A program made the position numbers and the translations under genes. Shown one piece after another: positions 44,619 through 51,966 of a stretch of DNA of 64,000 bases. This stretch comes from Planctobacterium marinum. GTDB taxonomy: Bacteria; Pseudomonadota; Gammaproteobacteria; Enterobacterales; Alteromonadaceae. Where the stretch lies: positions 653,232-717,231 of the forward strand of contig NZ_JAJEWQ010000001.1 in the NCBI RefSeq assembly GCF_020687805.1, read 5' to 3'. The first letter of the stretch is position 1. Every line of letters begins with the position of its first letter. The notes beneath the pieces were generated by a model. The model was not told the origin of the DNA. It worked only from the letters and a program-made list of their open reading frames with translations, and did not search any database.

Positions 44619-44644
44619 AATTTTTTGCATTGCTATGCAATATA

Positions 44645-46963
44645 TTATTTTTGCTTACGCCAGAACAGGGCTGCGATAGCTGGTAATACCAGTATAGCTC
44701 CCAGCATATTCACCACAAACATAAATGTCAGCAATATCCCCATATCCATCTGGAACTTAAGTGACGAAAATACCCATGTACTGACGCCGACAGCCAGTGT
44801 AATACCTGTGAATAGTACTGCACTTCCCCGCTCCTTCAGGGCTTCAAGGTAAGCATCCTGACAACACATACCGTCTTTCAGTTTTTGGCTCATGGTAGAC
44901 AGGATATAAATTCCATAGTCCACACCAATGCCTACGCCAAGAGCAATAACGGGTAAGGTAGACACCGTCAGGCCTATCTCAAGGTATGTCATCAATGCCT
45001 GAGCCAATACTGACACCACATACAAGGGTATAACCACGGATAAGGTTGCCCGCAGTGAGCGGAAGCTCATCAGACACAAAATGATTACGGCTCCAAAGAC
45101 ATATAACATCATAGGGTCTTGTGCCGCCGCAACCGCTTCATTGGTTGCTGCCATTACACCGACCGGCCCGGAAGCCAGTTTAAATTGCAGATTGTCTGTT
45201 TCATATCCGGTTCTGAACGCTTTGACCGCATCAACCACACGATTGATTGTCTCAGCTTTGTGATCTTCCATGAACAAGATAATCGGCATAACAGAGCAAT
45301 TACTGTTCAACAAGCCTGAGGATGTGGGCACCCGACCAATGGCCTGAACCATGGTTTGCTCGTTTCTTGGTAATACCTTCCACTTCGAGTTACCTTCGTT
45401 GTACCCGGCATTCACACGTTTAGCCACCGACGGTAAACTGATAGCAGATTGCACCCCATCAATGTTGGTCATTTTCCACTGGAACTCATCAATCGCGCTC
45501 ATAACATCGTGTGACGTACAGGCTTCCGCATCAGTTTCCACCAGGACGGACATATAATCCACCGTGATTTCAAACTTATCCGTGATCAAAAACGTGTCCT
45601 GGTTGTAGCGGGACGACTCGTGCAGCGCCGGAGCACCTGCATGCAGGTCACCAATCTTCATTTCTTTTGACTGTATCCAGCCCAGTACAAACAATACAGC
45701 AGTAATCGCCAGAATATACTTAGCAACCCCCATTGATGAGCAACATGAAATACGTTCCCAAATGGCGTCTATTGTACTTTCTGTTTTGTTAACAACATCT
45801 TCAGCGCATTTGGTTTTTAATTTCAGATAAGACATTAACACCGGCAACAAAATCAGATTGGTCAGAATAATGACTGCAACCCCCATAGATGCCGTGATAG
45901 CCAGTTCGCGGATAATACCAATGTCAATCACCAGCAAGGTCATAAAACCGACAGTGTCTGATATCAGTGCAACACCACCAGGTATTAACAATTTTCTGAA
46001 AGCATTTTGTGATGCCAATTTGGCAGTAGAGCCATTGGCCACTTCTTTGCCCACGGCATTGATCATCTGCACGCCATGACTCACACCGATGGCAAACACC
46101 AGGAACGGCACCAGAATCGACATAGGATCTAAACCAAATCCTATTACCGTTAGCAAGCCCAATTGCCACACCACCGCAATCACAGAACACAGCAGCGGCA
46201 GGAAGGTCAGCATAAGTGACTTGGAAAAGAAGTAAACCATGACGGCCGTAATGGCAATCGCGATAGTAAAGAACAACACCACGTCTTTAGCACCATCAGC
46301 CACGTCACCAATCATCTTGGCGAAACCAATGATATGGATACTGATAGTATCGGATTCAAACTGACCTCGTAGTTCATTTTCAAACTGCGCGGCCAATTTC
46401 AGGGTATCGAGTTTTTCCCCTGTTTCCGGGTCCAGTTCCAGTAACTGCGCCGTCACCATTGCGCATTGAAAATCAGTGGAAACTTGTCTGCCAACGATGC
46501 CTGCCTTGGTGATATTTTCCGAAACCAGTTCTAAGGCTTCAGGACTGGAAGGGGAAAAGTCAGCAGGAATGACCGGACCACCGGCAAAGCCACCTTCAAC
46601 AATTTCAGTAAAACGTGTAGATGGTGAATACAGCGAAGTTACCAGGCTTCTGTCCACACCAGGTATAAAAAACAACTGGTCGTGAACATTCTTTAAGGTA
46701 GTGAAAAAATTCTCATTGAAGATGTCGCCGTCTTTTTCACACACGGCGACTAACACATTATTAGCACCACCAAAATCTTTGCTGTGCTTCATGTAGTTCA
46801 CCATGTAATCATGGTTCAACGGGATATTTTTAGTAAACGCGGCGTCCATTTTAAGTTGCATCGCCTGGAAAAACAGAAAGCCTGTCGCAACAAAAAACAG
46901 CAGGATAACGGCAAGCCGATGCCTGAACAGCAATTTCTCAAGAAGATCGGTTAACGAATTCAT
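44645..46963 (-). CDS. MMPL/HpnN-like RND-superfamily exporter
   Basis: A 772-aa inner-membrane transporter of the MmpL-like RND group, which move lipids or other hydrophobic molecules. It has the single-chain plan of about 12 spans in two halves, each with a periplasmic domain: a first span at about 14-32, a cluster near 240-400 containing FLVFAIGVSHGVQMINAVGKEV, a second-half lone span near 420-437, and a last cluster containing LGVGIGVDYGIYILSTMSQKL. It lies 15 nt after the YCF48 gene and is last in the four-gene cluster. Substrate not known; direction is inferred from the superfamily. Confidence 0.88.
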   Translation of the reverse strand: MNSLTDLLEKLLFRHRLAVILLFFVATGFLFFQAMQLKMDAAFTKNIPLNHDYMVNYMKHSKDFGGANNVLVAVCEKDGDIFNENFFTTLKNVHDQLFFIPGVDRSLVTSLYSPSTRFTEIVEGGFAGGPVIPADFSPSSPEALELVSENITKAGIVGRQVSTDFQCAMVTAQLLELDPETGEKLDTLKLAAQFENELRGQFESDTISIHIIGFAKMIGDVADGAKDVVLFFTIAIAITAVMVYFFSKSLMLTFLPLLCSVIAVVWQLGLLTVIGFGLDPMSILVPFLVFAIGVSHGVQMINAVGKEVANGSTAKLASQNAFRKLLIPGGVALISDTVGFMTLLVIDIGIIRELAITASMGVAVIILTNLILLPVLMSYLKLKTKCAEDVVNKTESTIDAIWERISCCSSMGVAKYILAITAVLFVLGWIQSKEMKIGDLHAGAPALHESSRYNQDTFLITDKFEITVDYMSVLVETDAEACTSHDVMSAIDEFQWKMTNIDGVQSAISLPSVAKRVNAGYNEGNSKWKVLPRNEQTMVQAIGRVPTSSGLLNSNCSVMPIILFMEDHKAETINRVVDAVKAFRTGYETDNLQFKLASGPVGVMAATNEAVAAAQDPMMLYVFGAVIILCLMSFRSLRATLSVVIPLYVVSVLAQALMTYLEIGLTVSTLPVIALGVGIGVDYGIYILSTMSQKLKDGMCCQDAYLEALKERGSAVLFTGITLAVGVSTWVFSSLKFQMDMGILLTFMFVVNMLGAILVLPAIAALFWRKQK

Positions 46964-46978
46964 ATCTGTTTTATGTCC

Positions 46979-47971
46979 TTAATTCAGAGGGAGAGATTTA
47001 AAACCTACAGCCGATACTGCAATGGCCTTTTGCCCGGCAGCAATCGCATCGATGACATTTTCACCGTCTTTCTGTTTTTTGAGTCGCATTGTTCCGTTTT
47101 GATAATATCCAACCGTTCCGTTATTACCCACGAGTATTGCACCGGAGTCATTGACTGGAATAACAGAATTAAACGTCGCAGTGGTTTTAGTTTCTACACG
47201 ACGCCAGCTCTCCATGTCATCTTCAGAGACATACAGGCTACCCCGCAATCCTGCCGCCATCACATGACCATTAGCCAGTTTAGCAACACCGAAAAATGAA
47301 CCATAGTAATTGGTTTCTACCCGTTGCCAACTCTGACCAAAATCTTCGCTGTAGGCCACCAATCCAGATTCGCCGACAACAATCAATCTTTGTCCATCGG
47401 CAGTAACTCGGTTGAGATGCGGCAAAATGGACGCCATTTCCTGACGGTAAAATTCCTCATCCTCGACTTTCAACTCTTCAACATAGGCTTGATCATCCGG
47501 GTGCAGAAACGTTGGGTGGTATTCCCGCTCCCAGTTTTGTCCCCCGTCCTGAGTTCTGAAAAATACCCCGTAAGCGCCAATGGCAATTCCCTGCTCAGGG
47601 TTGAAGAAAAAAACATCCAGCAAAGGACGCTCTAATTCAGGTAGAAACTGCTGAGTTTGCCAGGTTTCGCCATTGTCAGCAGAATGAAGTATTACGGCAT
47701 CATGCCCAACCGCCCAGAGCTGCTCACCCATTGCAAATACAGCGGTCAACGTGGATTTTGTAGGCACAACCTTTTGCGTCCAGTTTGCGCCATTATCATC
47801 TGATACCAGGACATGGCCGCGTTCACCAACGGCCAATAAACGGCTGTCTGACGTGACGATATCCAATAACATTGATTTGTGAGCTAGTGGGGCAAGATAA
47901 GAGGATTCAGTTGCCGATAACGCGGAACAAAATAAAAGACAAGAAACGAGAATACTTTTTGCTGATTTCAT
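46979..47971 (-). CDS. YCF48-like periplasmic beta-propeller protein
   Basis: A 330-aa exported protein. Signal peptide about 1-20 (SAKSILVSCLLFCSALSA). The body repeats BNR/Ycf48 blades with SxDxGxxW Asp boxes: VSDDNGANWTQ, SADNGETWQT, TQDGGQNWERE, SEDFGQSWQR and VSEDDMESWRR, alternating with GERG/GHDA/GAYG/GESG/GLRG turn motifs. The start is ATG 47971 with GAAGGA 5 nt before it; a longer frame to 48016 would run through a terminator hairpin. Homologous propellers assist assembly of membrane complexes, and here it would serve the MMPL exporter 15 nt downstream. That role is inference. Confidence 0.88.
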   Translation of the reverse strand: MKSAKSILVSCLLFCSALSATESSYLAPLAHKSMLLDIVTSDSRLLAVGERGHVLVSDDNGANWTQKVVPTKSTLTAVFAMGEQLWAVGHDAVILHSADNGETWQTQQFLPELERPLLDVFFFNPEQGIAIGAYGVFFRTQDGGQNWEREYHPTFLHPDDQAYVEELKVEDEEFYRQEMASILPHLNRVTADGQRLIVVGESGLVAYSEDFGQSWQRVETNYYGSFFGVAKLANGHVMAAGLRGSLYVSEDDMESWRRVETKTTATFNSVIPVNDSGAILVGNNGTVGYYQNGTMRLKKQKDGENVIDAIAAGQKAIAVSAVGFKSLPLN

Positions 47972-47983
47972 AAATCCTTCAAC

Positions 47984-48014
47984 ATAGAAAAAGGTGGCCC
48001 TTTTGTGGGCCACC
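47984..48014 (-). terminator. Terminator-like hairpin inside the envelope operon
   Basis: On the minus strand GGTGGCCC (48014-48007) pairs with GGGCCACC (48000-47993) around six bases, followed at once by TTTTT. It lies 14 nt after the DUF1329 stop and before the YCF48 ribosome-binding site, so it should reduce expression of the distal two genes relative to the first two. Confidence 0.8.
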
Positions 48015-48028
48015 AAACAACACAGATT

Positions 48029-49393
48029 TTAGCGACGCCCTTCTCTTCTTAGCGCCTGTGGAGTGAAATCTTGATCCTGAAGTTCTACAGAGAAGTCATA
48101 CATACTCTCTTCATTATCAAGTCCCACCGCCAGATAACGACGTGAGTTGAGGTCATGGTTAACATCAAGCGTAGACCAATGAGTAGGAACTTCATAATAA
48201 TTTACGCCATAAGCAATATTAACCCGATACAATTCGCCGCGATTATCATACATATCCGCGACCTGGATTTGCCAGCTATCTTCATCGATGAAGAACACGC
48301 GTTTTTCGTAGATGTGTCTGACACCTTCTTTCAGTGTGGCTTCAACAACCCAAACACGGTGTTTTTCAAAACGCGTCAGGTCAGGATTGATATGACCAGG
48401 TTTTAAGATGTCGTCGTATTTTACCTGATCACTGTGCAACTTGTAGTTGTTGTAAGCAACATATAATTCTTGCTTACCTTTTAACTCCCAGTTATAGCGG
48501 TCCGGAGCACCGTTAAACATATCCAGATCATCACTGGTTCTCAGGCCATCAGCCGCTGTTCCCGGGGCATCATAGGCCACGTTTGGCGCCAGGCGCACAC
48601 GGCGCTGACCTGTATTGTACGTCCAGGCTTTCCGCGGCTCTTTTACCTGGTCCATGGTTTCATGAACGAGTAACGCTGTGCCTGCCAGACGCGCTGGTAC
48701 CGTCACTTTTTGTTTGAATTTAAACAGTACGTTTTCTTCAAACAGAGACTCAGGTGTCGCATCGCGCTGAGAATATTTAATCATTAAAACATCATCAAAC
48801 CCGATAACAGTGAAATCTCCACTGGCTGTCGGCGCAGCCTGACCACCAAAGCGCTGCACTCCCTGGCCACGATATCGCAATAAGTGGTTCCAGATAGCTT
48901 CCAGACCATTTGAAGGGATCGGGAATGGAATTGCTCCTGAGGCGTTTTTGATGCCGTTACCACCTTGCACTAGTTCGGCGTTAACCGCATTTACTTTTGC
49001 CTGATCGTAGATCCATTGTGGATTCGATGCTGTGCGTCGCGTTTCGTACACAGGCATGCGGTAAGTGTCTGGATAGGTTTCAAACAGCTTTATCTGACCA
49101 GGCGTCAGAAAAGCTTTGTACTGTTCAAGATTAGCGGATGTGATCTCAAATAACGGCTTGTCAGCGGTAAATGGATCAGGGTGGAAATCGCCGGGTGTGT
49201 AACCATCCGGTGCTTTCGTGATACCACCGCCCCACGCGGGAATACTGCCATCAGCATTGCCAGCTTTGACACCACCTAACGGAGTTAATTCGGTTCCTAA
49301 CTTGGCGGCTTCTGCTTCAGAAACTTTGGCATTTGCCACGTTTACTGACAGCGCCATGGTAATTGCAGATGCAATCAGGGCCAGTTTTTTCAT
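48029..49393 (-). CDS. DUF1329 family exported protein
   Basis: A 454-aa protein with a clear signal peptide (MKKLALIASAITMALSVNVANA). The mature start KVSEAEAAKLGTELTPLGGVKAGNADGSIPAWGGG is the DUF1329 signature. Other family text is PGQIKLFETYPDTYRMPVY, NHLLRYRGQG and the KRVFFIDEDSWQI strand pair near the C-terminus. DUF1329 is, as I recall, related in fold to the lipoprotein carriers LolA/LolB, which suggests binding of a hydrophobic ligand in the periplasm. AAGGAG precedes the ATG. It is 12 nt after the DUF1302 gene. Confidence 0.9.
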   Translation of the reverse strand: MKKLALIASAITMALSVNVANAKVSEAEAAKLGTELTPLGGVKAGNADGSIPAWGGGITKAPDGYTPGDFHPDPFTADKPLFEITSANLEQYKAFLTPGQIKLFETYPDTYRMPVYETRRTASNPQWIYDQAKVNAVNAELVQGGNGIKNASGAIPFPIPSNGLEAIWNHLLRYRGQGVQRFGGQAAPTASGDFTVIGFDDVLMIKYSQRDATPESLFEENVLFKFKQKVTVPARLAGTALLVHETMDQVKEPRKAWTYNTGQRRVRLAPNVAYDAPGTAADGLRTSDDLDMFNGAPDRYNWELKGKQELYVAYNNYKLHSDQVKYDDILKPGHINPDLTRFEKHRVWVVEATLKEGVRHIYEKRVFFIDEDSWQIQVADMYDNRGELYRVNIAYGVNYYEVPTHWSTLDVNHDLNSRRYLAVGLDNEESMYDFSVELQDQDFTPQALRREGRR

Positions 49394-49405
49394 TATATTC
49401 GCTCC

Positions 49406-51505
49406 TTAGATGGAATACTTAAAGTCAAAAGAGATAAAGTCACGATCGGATAAGTCATTCGCCTGACCACCACCCCAGAATGCATTGTAGGAGAAGGTGC
49501 CGGACATCTTGCTCAGATAATCGAAAGTGAAGCTGATGCTGCCCGATTTTCTATCTTCAGTGAACAGGAACAACGGATTTGGTGTGGTTCCGTCAACATC
49601 GTGGGCAAACGTAGAGCGCACTCTTAAGTTGATACCACTATACACGTTGTTAAAGTCTGCTACAGCCAGTAAGCGGTAACCCCATGCATTATCAGTCGCA
49701 AACTGAGCACCGGTTTCCGGACCGTTAGATAAACCAACATGTAAGCCTTCACGGGTAGACACTGAGCCATCAGGATTAGTAATGGGTACCAGAGGTACTG
49801 AACGGTGTGTGCCTGGAGCTTCCAACGCTAACACACTTGGATCTGGCATATCCTGGATTTCGACGTAACCCACTTCACCCAAAACAATCAGGTTATCTAT
49901 GAATCCAACCGGTCCAAATAAATGGGACGCGGTTAACTGCAACTGCAGGCTATCCAATTCAATAAAACCTTCAATGAATTCACCAGGAGTCGGTGCATGA
50001 CCTATGTACGAGTCGTACTGAGAAATTCCCGCCAGATCAGGACGCAGTCCTGCTGCAGCTAACTGTTCCGGGAATGCCGCGTAAAGCAGGGTTACATCGT
50101 CAATCTGCATCGGCTCATCAGGACGGAATGAAATTTCACCTGCCAGAGAGGTTTCACCCACGCTGGTGTTAAAGCTCATACCGTACAGTTTGATGTCTTC
50201 CGGGAAGTATGCCGCTGCTTTAGGGAAGATTTTTAAATCTGTGATATTTGACGCTGTGATCTCATTAGCAGCAAGAAATCCTATATCTTGCGCAATAGTC
50301 TGTCCTCTGTAGTCAGCACTAAGTCCGGAAAGTAATGGACGGCTGCTGTGATAATTCAGATGGTAGAAGCTAAACTCTGTATTGTTTAAGGCTTCAGAGA
50401 AGTAGGTAAACTTAACACCGTATTGACCACTGTCACTGGCGTCGTTGTAGAAGTCGTCGCCTTCAGCACGAATCGCCACTTTGGTTGCATGTGCTAACAA
50501 TGCAGAGCCCATAGCGGTCGGATCTGCTCCGGCACGTACAGCAGCGCCAATTTGATTGAGAGAATTAATTAAAAACGCCTGGTCTATATCCGGGTTACGG
50601 GTAAAGCTCAACTGGATGTTATTTAGGTGACCGCCGTCACCGGCGAAATCATTGGTGCCAAAATAGGTACCAGACACGGGTAAAACACTGCGTTCAAACT
50701 CATACTGATAATAAGCGTCGACACTAAAACTGTCAGTCAGGCCCAATGAGGCAAATACCGTTCCCACCGGAATAAATACTTCTTTTAGTTCCGCACCTGG
50801 TGCTCTGGCACGACCTACATCCACCGGGTTGATTGTATTGATACCATGCTGAATAAAGGTACTCTCACCCCAGGAAATCACCTGGTCACCAATACGCAAG
50901 CTGAATGGCTTTTCACCCAGATAGGTGTCCCAATAGAAAAACGCATCCAATAACCGCACGTCAGTACAGGCGTTTTCTTTTGCTCTTGGGTCATCACACA
51001 GATCGCTGCGGCCATCGTTACCTGACAACTGGCTGGAGATAGGGTTTTGCCACGGACGATCACCGTCCATCAATTCAAAGTCGTAGTAGTACATGCCACG
51101 TAAGAAGACACCCCAGTCACCTTTGTTGATGTCTAATTCGTGCACGCCTTTAAATACGGTTGAAAAAGCTTCACCCCTGTCAAAGTTTAAATTTCCCAGG
51201 TCGCCGTTCGCTGAATAGGCACCGACACCGTCATTCAGTCTCCAGATATCCTCACCCTCATAAATGATATTGGTGGTCATGTTATAACCGGTCCAGTCAA
51301 GGTTGGGTTGGCTACTGTTAGAAATTTTCCCGAAATCACGGTCTTCAACCCGATAACTGGTTCCCAGTGAAAAGGTTGAATCGAACGTAATATTGAAACC
51401 ACCGACTTCCCAATTTGCACTGTGGGCTGGAACCGACATAACGGTAGCAGCGGCCAGTCCAATGGCAAGAGGCGACTTTTTGAAGATACGAGGCCCTTTG
51501 ATCAT
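49406..51505 (-). CDS. DUF1302 family outer-membrane beta-barrel protein
   Basis: A 699-aa exported protein. The signal peptide ends near residue 30 (LAIGLAAATVMSVPAHSA). The mature N-terminus NWEVGGFNITFDSTFSLGTSYRVEDRD and the segment SLRIGDQVISWGESTFIQHGINTINPVDVGRARAPGAELKE are DUF1302 hallmarks. The rest is alternating aromatic beta strands, ending DFISFDFKYSI. By family it is an outer-membrane porin-like barrel. First gene of the four-gene cluster, with GGGGAGA before its ATG. Confidence 0.9.
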   Translation of the reverse strand: MIKGPRIFKKSPLAIGLAAATVMSVPAHSANWEVGGFNITFDSTFSLGTSYRVEDRDFGKISNSSQPNLDWTGYNMTTNIIYEGEDIWRLNDGVGAYSANGDLGNLNFDRGEAFSTVFKGVHELDINKGDWGVFLRGMYYYDFELMDGDRPWQNPISSQLSGNDGRSDLCDDPRAKENACTDVRLLDAFFYWDTYLGEKPFSLRIGDQVISWGESTFIQHGINTINPVDVGRARAPGAELKEVFIPVGTVFASLGLTDSFSVDAYYQYEFERSVLPVSGTYFGTNDFAGDGGHLNNIQLSFTRNPDIDQAFLINSLNQIGAAVRAGADPTAMGSALLAHATKVAIRAEGDDFYNDASDSGQYGVKFTYFSEALNNTEFSFYHLNYHSSRPLLSGLSADYRGQTIAQDIGFLAANEITASNITDLKIFPKAAAYFPEDIKLYGMSFNTSVGETSLAGEISFRPDEPMQIDDVTLLYAAFPEQLAAAGLRPDLAGISQYDSYIGHAPTPGEFIEGFIELDSLQLQLTASHLFGPVGFIDNLIVLGEVGYVEIQDMPDPSVLALEAPGTHRSVPLVPITNPDGSVSTREGLHVGLSNGPETGAQFATDNAWGYRLLAVADFNNVYSGINLRVRSTFAHDVDGTTPNPLFLFTEDRKSGSISFTFDYLSKMSGTFSYNAFWGGGQANDLSDRDFISFDFKYSI

Positions 51506-51582
51506 GATTTTTATTCTCCCCTGTCTCTGCAGGCTGGTGTTGTGTGTACCCTATAAACACAGAGTGCATGCTTATAATTAAC

Positions 51583-51601
51583 AAAATGATTACATCATTT
51601 T
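51583..51601. promoter_or_regulatory. Inverted repeat upstream of the envelope operon
   Basis: AAAATGA (51583-51589) and TCATTTT (51595-51601) around TTACA, 78 nt before the DUF1302 ATG. Position suggests an operator, but the arms are AT-rich and no known motif is recognised. Confidence 0.3.
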
Positions 51602-51698
51602 AATACGGACGCAAGAACTAATCGTACCAGTTAAAATGATGGTAAGGTTCGGTTATATCAACATTTATTTATTTTAGGTAAACGAAGTAATAGCCTGG

Positions 51699-51920
51699 CT
51701 AGGCAATTTTTTCAAAGGATTTGAGCTTGTTATTTTCATCCACGATTAGACGAAATCGCCCCTGAATCCCTGTTTTCGTTACATACGGCCTGAGATTCTT
51801 GGTGGGAAGTTGCACTTTTTCGCCTGAGTCGGACGTCATCAAACAGGTGTTCAATTGAGGTCGATAAAGATTTTCACAATCGAAATAACTGATATTGAGG
51901 CTGAAAAAATAACTTTTCAT
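51699..51920 (-). CDS. DUF2835 family protein
   Basis: A 73-aa protein with the whole-length family pattern: opening YFFSLNISYFDCENLYR, then basic GRFRLIVDENNKLKSFEKI at the end. Function unknown. It lies 34 nt after pepN, beyond a hairpin at the pepN stop, so it may have its own promoter as well as read-through. Confidence 0.85.
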   Translation of the reverse strand: MKSYFFSLNISYFDCENLYRPQLNTCLMTSDSGEKVQLPTKNLRPYVTKTGIQGRFRLIVDENNKLKSFEKIA

Positions 51921-51940
51921 TTTTGTGAATATTTTTTAAA

Positions 51941-51966
51941 TAAATGGCTCTGATTTAATCAGAGCC
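51941..51966 (-). terminator. Hairpin over the pepN stop codon
   Basis: GGCTCTGAT (51966-51958, minus strand) pairs with ATCAGAGCC (51954-51946); the loop is the pepN TAA. ATTTATTT follows. The last three codons of pepN form the 5' arm, so termination would depend on ribosomes having left. Confidence 0.6.
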
